From: Formosa agariphila KMM 3901
GTDB taxonomy: Bacteria; Bacteroidota; Bacteroidia; Flavobacteriales; Flavobacteriaceae
Assembly: GCF_000723205.1 (NCBI RefSeq)
Contig: NZ_HG315671.1
Coordinates: 965,351 to 1,029,350, forward strand
Direction: 5' to 3'
DNA: 64,000 nt
How positions within the stretch are numbered: position 1 is the first letter of the stretch; every line of letters starts with the position of its first letter. Positions 27,067-35,381 of the stretch are shown in pieces. A program made the position numbers and the translations under genes. The notes below the pieces were generated by a model. The model saw nothing but the letters and a program-made list of their open reading frames with translations. It did not search any database and was not told the DNA's origin.

Positions 27067-27830
27067 TGCATCATTTTTTCTAAAGCTTTTAATTCTATGC
27101 CAAGCTCATTAAACATTCTAATTATGCTACTTAATTGCAATTCATGTTCTTCGTACTCTTGCGTGTTTATACAGCAAGTAAATTCCCATAATTCTAAAAC
27201 GTCATGAATAGGAACAATATACGGATTGTAAGTTTTATTGTCGGATACTAATAGTAAACCGTTATGCTCTTCAATTTGATTATAGACACGTTTATAAACC
27301 ATGCCTTGTGAACTGGTTAAAACAACATAAGTACGGCCATCTTTTACATCTCGAATGTCTTCTGTAAATCTTCCAACAACAAAAGAACCAGACTTTAGTG
27401 GTAACATAGAATCTCCTTTTATGGGAAACGCTCTGTGTTTTCCAGTGGGTAAGAAAGGTAGCTTTATTTTCTGTAACTGATTAATGTACTCAGGGTCGTC
27501 GTAACCATTTAAATATCCGGCTGAAGCCTTTACAGGAATAACTTCTATCAGTTCGTCGTCGTTAATATCTACAAGCATTGGAAACAGGATTCGGTTTTCT
27601 CCAACTTTTAAGAACGCTCCATCTTTGGTTTTAGTAAGATCTGTTTTTAGAAAAGTATCTACAGGAAGCTTAAAATAGTCTGAAAACTTAATAAGCATAT
27701 CTATTGCAGGTTCAGATCGGCCTTCTTCATAAGATCCAATTCTAGATCGTGTTATAGCAAGGTCTTTTGCTAAAGCTTCTTGAGATAGTTTTTTTAAGGT
27801 TCTTAAATGTCTAATATTCGATCCAATCAT
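27063..27830 (-). CDS. LexA-like XRE transcriptional repressor with S24 peptidase domain
   Basis: 255 residues. HTH_3 at about 5-60 (LSQEALAKDLAITRSRIGSYEEGRS). S24/LexA-like C-terminal domain with catalytic-type S141 in IKGDSMLPL and K180 in MVYKRV; an Ala-Gly bond (A104-G105 in VKASAGYLNG) stands where LexA and phage repressors are cut. The C-terminal ~35 residues form an extra helical extension. The gene is the first of a two-gene unit and overlaps the exonuclease/GIY-YIG gene by 4 bases, so the repressor may be cut after DNA damage and release its own repair gene (inference). Confidence 0.88.
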   Translation of the reverse strand: MIGSNIRHLRTLKKLSQEALAKDLAITRSRIGSYEEGRSEPAIDMLIKFSDYFKLPVDTFLKTDLTKTKDGAFLKVGENRILFPMLVDINDDELIEVIPVKASAGYLNGYDDPEYINQLQKIKLPFLPTGKHRAFPIKGDSMLPLKSGSFVVGRFTEDIRDVKDGRTYVVLTSSQGMVYKRVYNQIEEHNGLLLVSDNKTYNPYIVPIHDVLELWEFTCCINTQEYEEHELQLSSIIRMFNELGIELKALEKMMQ

Positions 27831-28035
27831 GTATTGAAAAATTATGCGATGACATCCGTTGTTTTAGATGTTAGCAATTGTTGATTGTAAATGTAGCAAA
27901 ATATTTAATACATAAAACAATAAATTTAGAAGCTCAAAGAAACAGATAAATGCAATGCCGAAATTTTTAATTGAATTTGTTGTTATGTGTTTATATACAG
28001 TTGTTTACATGGGTTTTGATTTGTGGGTTAAGCAT

Positions 28036-28062
28036 AAAAAAAGAGCCAATTGGCTCTTTTTA
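28036..28062 (-). terminator. Terminator of the second ECF operon
   Basis: AAAAGAGCCA / TGGCTCTTTT with a 2-base loop and flanking A/T runs, immediately after the stop of the last operon gene on the minus strand. Confidence 0.88.
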
Positions 28063-28067
28063 AAGTG

Positions 28068-28502
28068 TTATTTTTTATCGTTTTGATGTCTTTTTTTATA
28101 TTCTTCAATTATTTTTCGCCTGAATTCTTCTTCTGTTTTCTTAAGAATGATTATTTTTTTAGCAGGTAAGGTAGCTTTTAAATCGGCCATATATTTGTTG
28201 AATAGTTGATGTCTTTCATCATTCGACTTCAACATGTCGCTTAACAGTTTTTTTGCTTCGGCTTCAGATAATGCTTCTAAATCTGTGTTTTTTCTTCGTG
28301 CTCTCATTTCGTCACGAATGGCGTCGTTTTTTTCTTCAAAAGCATTGTAAATTTGCCAAAAATTCTGAGCTTCAGTTTTAGATAAATTTAGCTTTTCTGT
28401 AATGTAAGCAATTTTTAAAGTCTCTATTTTTTCATCCTTGGTTTGTGCAAAGATATTTACAGTGAACAAGGTGAATAGTAAAATGATATATCGTATTTTC
28501 AT
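28068..28502 (-). CDS. Spy-like periplasmic helical protein of an ECF operon
   Basis: 144 residues with a signal peptide (IILLFTLFTVNIFAQ). The mature protein is almost entirely charged alpha helix (LSKTEAQNFWQIYNAFEEKN; KKLLSDMLKSNDERHQLFNKY), resembling Spy/CpxP-type LTxxQ chaperones. Flavobacterial homologues are annotated as 'sensor of ECF-type sigma factor'. It is the third gene after a sigma factor and a membrane anti-sigma candidate, with a 10-base gap, so a periplasmic sensing role is plausible but inferred. Confidence 0.75.
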   Translation of the reverse strand: MKIRYIILLFTLFTVNIFAQTKDEKIETLKIAYITEKLNLSKTEAQNFWQIYNAFEEKNDAIRDEMRARRKNTDLEALSEAEAKKLLSDMLKSNDERHQLFNKYMADLKATLPAKKIIILKKTEEEFRRKIIEEYKKRHQNDKK

Positions 28503-28512
28503 ATATTAAATT

Positions 28513-29016
28513 TTAGTTGTCAAAAAGATCTTCAAGGTCATCAATTTCACTTTCAATATAGTAATCTATTGTGGCGTCGCTTAGGGCGTTATTTAAAATG
28601 TCTCTTCCAAACAAATCTGAATCTGTAATTAATGTTGCCATTTCTGAAGTGTTTAAATCTTCATCTAAAATAAAAGATTCTAGTGAGTCGTTGTTTATAG
28701 CGCTTATAGAATTCGACTGATTATTAGAGAATGTTAATGTAAAGATTAATGCTAAACTTGCAGCAATACTTGCAGCGTAAATCCAAGGTTTTAATTGAAT
28801 GGTTTTAACTTTTGCCTTTGGATTCCTGTCTGTCTTACTGTAAATCTGTTCTTCTAAAGTCTCGAAATAATTGTCGGGAGCTTTAAAACCGTGATTAAGG
28901 ACTTTAGCACGCAGTTTGGCTTCACTTAAAATAGATTCCTCAAGATTAGTGTTAAAGTAATCTTTTGGTACTTTAAATGCTGTCTTTTTTCCGTTATGTA
29001 AGTCTTTCAGTTTCAT
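28513..29016 (-). CDS. Putative membrane anti-sigma factor
   Basis: 167 residues: an N-terminal cytoplasmic part with two similar blocks (FKVPKDYFNTNLEESILSEA and FKAPDNYFETLEEQIYSK), one transmembrane helix (IYAASIAASLALIFTLTFS, about 83-101), and a short acidic C-terminal part outside (SEMATLITDSDLFG; a final DDLEDLFDN). Position between an ECF sigma gene and a Spy-like periplasmic gene supports an anti-sigma role. No zinc motif is seen. Confidence 0.7.
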   Translation of the reverse strand: MKLKDLHNGKKTAFKVPKDYFNTNLEESILSEAKLRAKVLNHGFKAPDNYFETLEEQIYSKTDRNPKAKVKTIQLKPWIYAASIAASLALIFTLTFSNNQSNSISAINNDSLESFILDEDLNTSEMATLITDSDLFGRDILNNALSDATIDYYIESEIDDLEDLFDN

Positions 29017-29049
29017 ATTAATACTTTGACTGTTTTTTTTAGAAATGGT

Positions 29050-29592
29050 TTAATCTTGAGTTAAATAGTCTTCAATTTTTTTTACAGCCAAGTGATAAGA
29101 TGCTTTTAATGCACCTTCACTGGTTTCTAAAATCTCTGACATGTCTTTGTATTTTATATCTTCAAAATACCTCATATTAAATACTAGTTGCTGTTTTTGA
29201 GGTAATTTAGCGATAGCCTGCTGTAATTTAAACTGAATTTCGTCACCTTCAAAATAAACATCAGACTGCAAATGGTCTAATGCCAATTGTTGTGTTTCTT
29301 CGTTTGTAATTTGTAACAGTTTTGCTCTTTTATTTATAAATGTAATGGCTTCGTTTGTTGCAATACGATACATCCAAGAGTATAATTTACTGTCTCCTTT
29401 AAAGGTATTAATATTTTTAAAAATTTTTACAAATGTGTTTTGCAAAACATCATCGGTATCGTCGTGAGACTTTACTATATTCCTAATATGCCAATATAGT
29501 CGTTCCTTATATTGGCGAATGAGTTCTTTAAAAGCTGAATCTCTATTGGCATCAGATTTAAGTTGCTCTAAAAGTTGAGACTCGTTAATCAT
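29050..29592 (-). CDS. ECF-type sigma factor (second copy in window)
   Basis: 180 residues with region 2 (DDTDDVLQNTFVKIFKNINTF; SWMYRIATNEAITFIN) and region 4 (LPQKQQLVFNMRYFEDIKYK; MSEILETSEGALKASYHLAV). First gene of a sigma / anti-sigma / Spy-like operon. It is clearly a different lineage from the sigma factor at 10.6 kb, though the operon logic is the same. Confidence 0.94.
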   Translation of the reverse strand: MINESQLLEQLKSDANRDSAFKELIRQYKERLYWHIRNIVKSHDDTDDVLQNTFVKIFKNINTFKGDSKLYSWMYRIATNEAITFINKRAKLLQITNEETQQLALDHLQSDVYFEGDEIQFKLQQAIAKLPQKQQLVFNMRYFEDIKYKDMSEILETSEGALKASYHLAVKKIEDYLTQD

Positions 29593-29684
29593 TATTAGGT
29601 TTTAGTCTTAGACTGTAAAAAATACTAAAAGTTTAATTTTAAAGTTGAAATTTAATCATAAAAGTTTGAAAAATTTCAAATAAA

Positions 29685-29719
29685 AAAAGGATAAACAATT
29701 TAGTTCTGCTTATCCTTTT
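29685..29719 (-). terminator. Terminator after the MsbA-like ABC gene
   Basis: AAAAGGATAA / TTATCCTTTT with a 15-base loop, 20 bases beyond the stop of the ABC exporter gene on the minus strand. Confidence 0.7.
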
Positions 29720-29738
29720 AAAAATTGTGTATTACGTA

Positions 29739-31562
29739 CTACTCGAAACTTTGCATGTTTACAAGTTTCTTATAGGCTTTGTTTTTTAGAAGTAATTCGT
29801 CATGCGTACCCTGTTCTACAATTTCTCCTTTTTGCATAACAACTATCATATCGGCGCTTTGGATGGTTGATAAACGGTGAGCAATAATAATAGATGTTCT
29901 ATTTTTCATCATGTTTTCTAAAGCATCCTGTACTAAGCGTTCACTTTCTGTATCTAATGCAGAGGTGGCCTCGTCTAAGATCATAATAGGAGGATTCTTT
30001 AATACGGCACGTGCAATACTTAAACGCTGTTTTTGTCCGCCAGAGAGTTTATTACCCGAATCCCCGATATTGGTTTCAATACCAAGCGGTAAATCTTTTA
30101 CAAATTCCCAAGCATTGGCAATTTTTAATGCGTTTATAACTTCATCATCTGTTGCACTTTCTTTTCCTAAAAGAATATTGTTTTTAATCGTGTCGTTAAA
30201 TAAGATTGAATCTTGCGTAACGAGGCCCATTAAAGAGCGCAGTGAGTGCTTTGTAAGGTCGCGAATATCATCGCCATCAATAGAGATGCTACCGTCGTTA
30301 ACATCGTAAAAACGAGTCACAAGATTAGCAATGGTACTTTTTCCGCTACCAGATTGTCCAACAAGTGCCACACTTTTCCCTTTAGGTACTTTTAGAGAAA
30401 ATTGTTTCAATACTAAATCGTCTTCGTATTTAAACGAGATGTTGTTTATTGAAATTTCACTTTCAAAATCCGATTTAACTTTAGCGTTAGGTTTGTCTTC
30501 TAGAGGTGATTCTGTGTTTAAAATTTCTAAAACACGTTCTGCAGCAGCATTCCCTTTTTTAACACCATAACTCGCTTTACTTATAGCTTTTGCAGGCGTT
30601 AGAATGTTATAGGCAAGACCTATATATACAATGAATAAACCAGCGTCTAGAGAGTTTTCGTTTAAAACCATTCGTCCGCCATACCAAAGTAAAACCGAAA
30701 TAACAGTAATTCCTAAAACTTCACTTGTAGGTGATGCTAAGTTTTGACGATTTAATAAGGTGTTAGAAAAGTTGTAATATCTTAAGGTAGAATCTTTAAA
30801 CCGATTACTAAAAACACCTTCTGAAGTAAATCCTTTAATAACTTTCAGACCACCAAGAGTTTCATCGACTATAGATAAAAAGAAACCTTGTTCTCTTTGT
30901 ACACTATCAGATTTACGCTTTAAAGATTTTCCTATTAATGAAATTAAAAATCCGCTAATTGGAATAAAAATGAATACAAAAATGGTTAATTTAACACTAA
31001 TCATAAACATGGTAATGATAGTGAAAAGAATAGTTAAAGGTTCGCGAACAATAAGTTCTAGAACAGATAAAAATGAGGTTTGAATTTCTTGTACATCACT
31101 TGAAATTCTAGAAATACTGTCTCCTTTCCTTGTTTCAGAAAAAAAGGATAATGGTAAATCTAAATACTTATCGTAAAGTGTATTTCGAAGGTCTTTTAAT
31201 ACGCCATTTCGTAAAAATGTAATAAAATACATGGCTAAATAGTTGAAGAAGTTTTTTAATAAAAACATACTTACAACTAAAGCGACCATAAAAAATAATA
31301 CTTGTTCGCTCCCTTCGTTTGCTTTTTGAGTGACAAAGAAATTTAAATAATTTTCTAAATAACCTTTTATTCCTGAAAAGCCTTCCCAGACGGGCTTTGT
31401 ATTTATTTGTTTCGTTTTATCGAATAATACATTTAGCATTGGAAATAAAGATACCATTGCTAATGTGCTAAAAAGAGCGTAAAATATATTACAAATGATA
31501 TTTAGAATCGCATAACCTTTATAGGGTTTAGCGAAACTAAATATCTGTTTAAAATAGTTCAT
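29739..31562 (-). CDS. MsbA-like ABC exporter (TMD-NBD fusion)
   Basis: 607 residues: six transmembrane helices in the first ~330 residues, then an ATPase domain with Walker A GQSGSGKST, signature LSGGQKQRLSIARAV, Walker B IMILDEATSALD and H-loop IAHRLSTI. This half-transporter type includes lipid A flippase MsbA and drug exporters. Its start codon overlaps the stop of the phosphohexomutase gene (TAATG), so the two are translationally coupled. A lipid or glycolipid substrate is the default guess; the sequence does not prove it. Confidence 0.92.
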   Translation of the reverse strand: MNYFKQIFSFAKPYKGYAILNIICNIFYALFSTLAMVSLFPMLNVLFDKTKQINTKPVWEGFSGIKGYLENYLNFFVTQKANEGSEQVLFFMVALVVSMFLLKNFFNYLAMYFITFLRNGVLKDLRNTLYDKYLDLPLSFFSETRKGDSISRISSDVQEIQTSFLSVLELIVREPLTILFTIITMFMISVKLTIFVFIFIPISGFLISLIGKSLKRKSDSVQREQGFFLSIVDETLGGLKVIKGFTSEGVFSNRFKDSTLRYYNFSNTLLNRQNLASPTSEVLGITVISVLLWYGGRMVLNENSLDAGLFIVYIGLAYNILTPAKAISKASYGVKKGNAAAERVLEILNTESPLEDKPNAKVKSDFESEISINNISFKYEDDLVLKQFSLKVPKGKSVALVGQSGSGKSTIANLVTRFYDVNDGSISIDGDDIRDLTKHSLRSLMGLVTQDSILFNDTIKNNILLGKESATDDEVINALKIANAWEFVKDLPLGIETNIGDSGNKLSGGQKQRLSIARAVLKNPPIMILDEATSALDTESERLVQDALENMMKNRTSIIIAHRLSTIQSADMIVVMQKGEIVEQGTHDELLLKNKAYKKLVNMQSFE

Positions 31563-33289
31563 TAACTAAGTTTCATATCTTTAATAATAGCATCAATTTT
31601 AGCTTCAAGTTTTGCTTCTGTCGCTTTAAAATTGTCTGCACTGTCTAATGGTGTGTTTGCGCTAATATAGAATTTAATTTTAGGCTCCGTTCCACTTGGT
31701 CTTAAGGCTACTTTACTACCGTCTTCTGTGTAATAAATGATTACATTAGATTTAGGAATATCGATAGTTTCTTCTTTTCCTGTCGCTAAGTATTTAACTG
31801 TAGCTGTTTGGTAGTCTTCTACACTAACAACTTTAGAACCGTTAATTTCAGACAGTGGATTTTCGCGAGCATCAATCATCATTTGTGTGATTTCTTGTGC
31901 GCCTTCAATTCCTTTTTTGGTTAATGAAATCAAGCGTTCTTTATATAAATCGTGTTCTACATAAAGATCTAATAAATCTTTATACATAGAGCTTCCATTT
32001 GCTTTTGCTTGAGCTGCAATTTCGCAAGCCAATAGGGTAGACGTTACAGCATCTTTATCGCGAACAAAATCGCCAACTAAATATCCAAAACTTTCTTCTC
32101 CACCACCAACATAAGTTTGCTCAGGGAAATCGTGAATCATTTTAGCAATCCACTTAAATCCTGTAAGTCCAATTTTGTAATCTACATCGTAAGCTTTTGC
32201 TAATTGGTGCATCATTGGAGTCGATACAATGGTTGACGCGATAAACTCGTTTCCTTTAAGTTTACCTTTTGCTTTCCATTGTTTAAGTAAGAAATCCGTC
32301 ATTAATAACATGGTCTGATTTCCGTTTAATAAAATCATGTTACCATCTAAATCACGAACAGCTACACCTAAACGGTCACAATCAGGGTCTGTTCCAATTA
32401 CGATATCAGATCCTGTTTCATTAGCTAAATCTAAAGCCATTTTTAAAGCTTCAGGTTCTTCTGGGTTAGGCGATTTTACTGTTGGGAAATCGCCGTTTGG
32501 TACTTCTTGTTCTTTTACAATATGTACATGGTTATAACCCGCTTGTTTTAAGGTTTGAGGGACAGACGTTACAGATGTTCCGTGTAGCGGTGTAAAGACA
32601 ATGTTTAATTGTTCTCGAGCTTCATTTGTAGTATAGCTTCCGTTTTCTATAGAGGCTTTAATAAATGCATTATCTACATCTTCACCTATGTAATGAATTA
32701 AGTCTGTATTGGCTTCAAATTTAATTTCAGAATAATCTAAACTGTCAATTAACTTTACAATTAAATCGTCGTGTGGAGGAACTAATTGTCCGCCATCTTG
32801 CCAATATACTTTGTATCCGTTGTATTCAGGTGGATTGTGAGATGCTGTTAAAACAATTCCGCAGTGGCAGTTTAAATGTCTTACTGCGAAAGATAATTCT
32901 GGTGTTGGACGTAAATCTTCAAAAAGATAAACTTCTATATTATTTGCTGAAAACACATCGGCAACTACTTTTGCTAATGTTTTACTATTATGTCTACAAT
33001 CGTAAGCAATAGCTACTTTTATCGTTTCGTTTGGGAAACTTTTGTGTAAATAATTACTTAAACCTTGGGTGTTTTTACCTAAAGTATATTTATTAATTCG
33101 GTTGGTACCAACACCCATAATTCCTCGCATTCCTCCAGTTCCAAATTCTAAGTCTTTGTAAAAACTTTCTTTTAAATCTGTTGGGTTGTTTGCTATAAGG
33201 TCTTTAATGTTAGCTTGAGTTTCTTCATCAAAGGCAGGGTTTAGCCATGTGTTTACGCGTTCTAATAATTCTGGTTCAATGTAAATCAT
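31562..33289 (-). CDS. Phosphoglucomutase/phosphomannomutase (alpha-D-phosphohexomutase)
   Basis: 575 residues. The phosphoserine loop [14 protein letters not shown] carries S150; the metal loop is [10 protein letters not shown]; the sugar-binding loop is GGGEESFG; and the phosphate-binding loop is [13 protein letters not shown]. The N-terminal [11 protein letters not shown] is typical of the PgcA/PMM2-like long group. It interconverts hexose-1- and hexose-6-phosphates and feeds nucleotide-sugar synthesis. It is coupled to an MsbA-like exporter gene; a -7 box at 33311-33318 lies just upstream. Confidence 0.95.
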   Translation of the reverse strand: MIYIEPELLERVNTWLNPAFDEETQANIKDLIANNPTDLKESFYKDLEFGTGGMRGIMGVGTNRINKYTLGKNTQGLSNYLHKSFPNETIKVAIAYDCRHNSKTLAKVVADVFSANNIEVYLFEDLRPTPELSFAVRHLNCHCGIVLTASHNPPEYNGYKVYWQDGGQLVPPHDDLIVKLIDSLDYSEIKFEANTDLIHYIGEDVDNAFIKASIENGSYTTNEAREQLNIVFTPLHGTSVTSVPQTLKQAGYNHVHIVKEQEVPNGDFPTVKSPNPEEPEALKMALDLANETGSDIVIGTDPDCDRLGVAVRDLDGNMILLNGNQTMLLMTDFLLKQWKAKGKLKGNEFIASTIVSTPMMHQLAKAYDVDYKIGLTGFKWIAKMIHDFPEQTYVGGGEESFGYLVGDFVRDKDAVTSTLLACEIAAQAKANGSSMYKDLLDLYVEHDLYKERLISLTKKGIEGAQEITQMMIDARENPLSEINGSKVVSVEDYQTATVKYLATGKEETIDIPKSNVIIYYTEDGSKVALRPSGTEPKIKFYISANTPLDSADNFKATEAKLEAKIDAIIKDMKLS

Positions 33290-33310
33290 AAGTTTTTAAT
33301 ATATAGTAAG

Positions 33311-33318
33311 CAAAAATA
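33311..33318 (-). promoter_or_regulatory. Candidate -7 box for the phosphohexomutase/ABC operon
   Basis: Minus-strand TATTTTTG, fits TAnnTTTG, 21 bases before the start codon. Confidence 0.4.
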
Positions 33319-33360
33319 CAGTTTTCGTTAAATGTTAATAATTAAAGGGGCGTTAAATTG

Positions 33361-34320
33361 TTATAAACTCTCCTTTAAATTTAGTTCGTTTTTAATATTA
33401 TATCTAATTCTATTGGGTTTAGATCTTAAAATAAGTTCGCCTAAAAATCCTGCTACAAAAAATTGTGTTCCAAGAATCATTGTGGTTAACGCAATATAAA
33501 ACTGCGGCCTTTGGGTGATTAATCGACCATGCGGATTTAAAAACATCTTATCAATTCCTAAATATACAGAAAATCCGAATCCGATGGTTAACATTATGCC
33601 ACCTAATGCGCCAAATAGGTGCATAGGACGTTTTGCAAAATGCGATATAAACCAAATGGTAATTAAATCTAGAAAGCCATGAATAAAACGGTCTATACCA
33701 AATTTGGTTTCGCCATATTTTCGCGCTTGATGTTGCACAACCTTTTCTCCGATATTTGAATAACCAGCATTTTTAGCTAAAAGTGGAATGTAACGATGCA
33801 TTTCTCCATGCACATCGATGGTTTTTATGACTTCGTTTTTGTAGGATTTTAAACCACAATTAAAATCATGAAGTTTTACTCCGGAGGTTTTTCTAGCTGC
33901 CCAATTAAATAATTTTGAAGGTAAGTTTTTAGATATTACAGAATCGTAACGTTTCTTCTTCCAGCCCGAAATTAAATCATAATTATCGTTTACAATCATA
34001 TTGTAAAGCTCGGGGATTTCTTCTGGGTTGTCTTGCAAATCGGCATCCATGGTGATAATAACATCGCCAGAAGCTTTGGCAAAACCAGCGTGTAAGGCTT
34101 GAGATTTACCATAGTTTCTTGAAAAACGTATGCCTTTAACCTCTGGATGGCTTTGAGATAATTCTGAAATAATATTCCAAGATGTATCGGTACTACCGTC
34201 ATCTATAAAAATGACTTCATATGAAAAGCGATTGGATTGCATAACTTGTGCAATCCAATCGTATAATTCATGTAAAGATTCGTGTTCGTTAAGTAGTGGT
34301 ATGACTACTGATATATTCAT
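33361..34320 (-). CDS. GT2 glycosyltransferase with C-terminal membrane helices (GtrB/DPMS-like)
   Basis: 319 residues. Catalytic GT-A domain with VVIPLLNEHESL at 5-16, FIDDGSTD at 38-45 and the metal motif DADLQD at 92-97. After residue ~225 there are two transmembrane helices (LFGALGGIMLTIGFGFSVYL and FYIALTTMILGTQFFVAGFL), as in GtrB and polyprenyl-phosphate glucosyl/mannosyl synthases. It probably loads a sugar on undecaprenyl phosphate in the inner membrane. It has its own promoter candidate at 34348-34355. Confidence 0.93.
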   Translation of the reverse strand: MNISVVIPLLNEHESLHELYDWIAQVMQSNRFSYEVIFIDDGSTDTSWNIISELSQSHPEVKGIRFSRNYGKSQALHAGFAKASGDVIITMDADLQDNPEEIPELYNMIVNDNYDLISGWKKKRYDSVISKNLPSKLFNWAARKTSGVKLHDFNCGLKSYKNEVIKTIDVHGEMHRYIPLLAKNAGYSNIGEKVVQHQARKYGETKFGIDRFIHGFLDLITIWFISHFAKRPMHLFGALGGIMLTIGFGFSVYLGIDKMFLNPHGRLITQRPQFYIALTTMILGTQFFVAGFLGELILRSKPNRIRYNIKNELNLKESL

Positions 34321-34347
34321 CTACGCGTTTTAAACTTTAATAAGTTC

Positions 34348-34355
34348 CAAAAATA
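34348..34355 (-). promoter_or_regulatory. Candidate -7 box for the GtrB-like gene
   Basis: Minus-strand TATTTTTG, fits TAnnTTTG, 27 bases before the start codon. Confidence 0.4.
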
Positions 34356-34361
34356 CTATAT

Positions 34362-34892
34362 TTAAATGGCTTCTGGGTCGCTTTTTTTCATTGCAAAAGC
34401 AATTATTAATCCTACAACGCAATAAAAAATAATTTGGAAAGCTAAAGATTTCACTTGATTAACTATGTCGAATTGATTTTGGTCTTGCATTTCAGCTACA
34501 GCTTTATCAATATCTTTTTGCGGTGCACCAAAATTTTTCATCATATCTGTAGATTTTTCAATTACTTGTTGTTTAATTGTTTCGGCAGCATCTGGGTCTA
34601 TATAATTAAAAAGGACAATACTAACTATTGAACTAATAATTACACCAATTACCACTGTTGTAAAATAAGCAGTAAAAGCTTCCTTAAAAGAGATAAATCC
34701 GTTTTGTAAACTTTTAGCTTTCGCTGTAGATATAATTCCAAAAACAATAATAATGATAAATAGGCCTACTCCAACCCATACACTCGTAAGGAATTCAAGG
34801 TTTACAACATACGAGATTATCGTTACAGCAGATAATAATATGGCTAAGTAAATACCGTAAGTAGAAGCCATAGATTTTAAAGAATTTTCCAT
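34362..34892 (-). CDS. DUF4199 family membrane protein
   Basis: 176 residues with four transmembrane helices (about 14-32, 36-52, 73-95 and 148-166) and a helical loop between helices 3 and 4 that contains charged residues (VIEKSTDMMKNFGAPQKDID). The pattern and the LQNGFISFKEAFTAYFTTVV block fit DUF4199, a Bacteroidota membrane family without a known role. A -7 box lies at 34933-34940. It is divergent from rpmE2. Confidence 0.85.
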   Translation of the reverse strand: MENSLKSMASTYGIYLAILLSAVTIISYVVNLEFLTSVWVGVGLFIIIIVFGIISTAKAKSLQNGFISFKEAFTAYFTTVVIGVIISSIVSIVLFNYIDPDAAETIKQQVIEKSTDMMKNFGAPQKDIDKAVAEMQDQNQFDIVNQVKSLAFQIIFYCVVGLIIAFAMKKSDPEAI

Positions 34893-34932
34893 AATTTTGT
34901 GGTTTGGTTTTAGGTTATAAATAGTTAGTTAA

Positions 34933-34940
34933 CAAATATA
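34933..34940 (-). promoter_or_regulatory. Candidate -7 box for the DUF4199 gene
   Basis: Minus-strand TATATTTG, a perfect TAnnTTTG, 40 bases before the start codon; no matching -33 TTG. Confidence 0.45.
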
Positions 34941-34986
34941 GTAAAACGTTACAAAAAGAAACTTAAATAAAAATTGCAAAAAAAGA

Positions 34987-35016
34987 TTGCGTGATAATTA
35001 ATTTTAATTAAATTTG
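34987..35016 (+). promoter_or_regulatory. Promoter of rpmE2 (TTG-N19-TAAATTTG)
   Basis: TTG at 34987-34989 and TAAATTTG at 35009-35016 with a 19-base spacer, 37 bases before the ATG. Good match to the Bacteroidota housekeeping promoter. Confidence 0.7.
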
Positions 35017-35053
35017 CAATCTCAAAAATTGAATAAGATTAAAACATTTAGTG

Positions 35054-35305
35054 ATGAAAAAAGATATACATCCAGCAAATTATAGAGTAGTAGCATTTAA
35101 AGATATGTCGAATGAGGATGTGTTTTTAACAAAATCTACTGCTAATACAAATGAAACATTAGAAGTAGATGGTGTTGAGTATCCTTTAATTAAAATGGAG
35201 ATTTCAAGAACATCACACCCGTTTTATACAGGTAAATCTAAATTAATTGATACGGCAGGTCGTATTGATAAATTCAAAAACAAATACGCTAAATTCAAAA
35301 AATAA
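35054..35305 (+). CDS. rpmE2: 50S ribosomal protein L31 type B
   Basis: 83 residues from the ATG at 35054 (a GTG directly before it is a weaker alternative). Begins [20 protein letters not shown] and contains [21 protein letters not shown], the type B L31 signature. There are no cysteines, so this is the zinc-independent form that replaces the zinc-binding L31 under zinc limitation in many bacteria; here it may be the only L31 (not checkable in the window). Followed by a strong terminator. Confidence 0.96.
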   Translation: MKKDIHPANYRVVAFKDMSNEDVFLTKSTANTNETLEVDGVEYPLIKMEISRTSHPFYTGKSKLIDTAGRIDKFKNKYAKFKK

Positions 35306-35327
35306 TTTAGCAAAAATATATTTTACT

Positions 35328-35357
35328 AAAGCCTTTCAGATTCTGAAAGGCTTTTTT
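35328..35357 (+). terminator. Terminator of rpmE2
   Basis: AAAGCCTTTCAG / CTGAAAGGCTTT with a 3-base loop and a T run, 23 bases after the stop codon. It lies inside the open frame upstream of the next gene and shows that the longer start of that gene is not real. Confidence 0.92.
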
Positions 35358-35381
35358 ATTTTTACTCCAAAAAAAAGACTC

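Noticed and set aside
35247-35381. Longer start for the alt-GlmU gene
   Set aside because: The added stretch contains the end of rpmE2 and its terminator hairpin.
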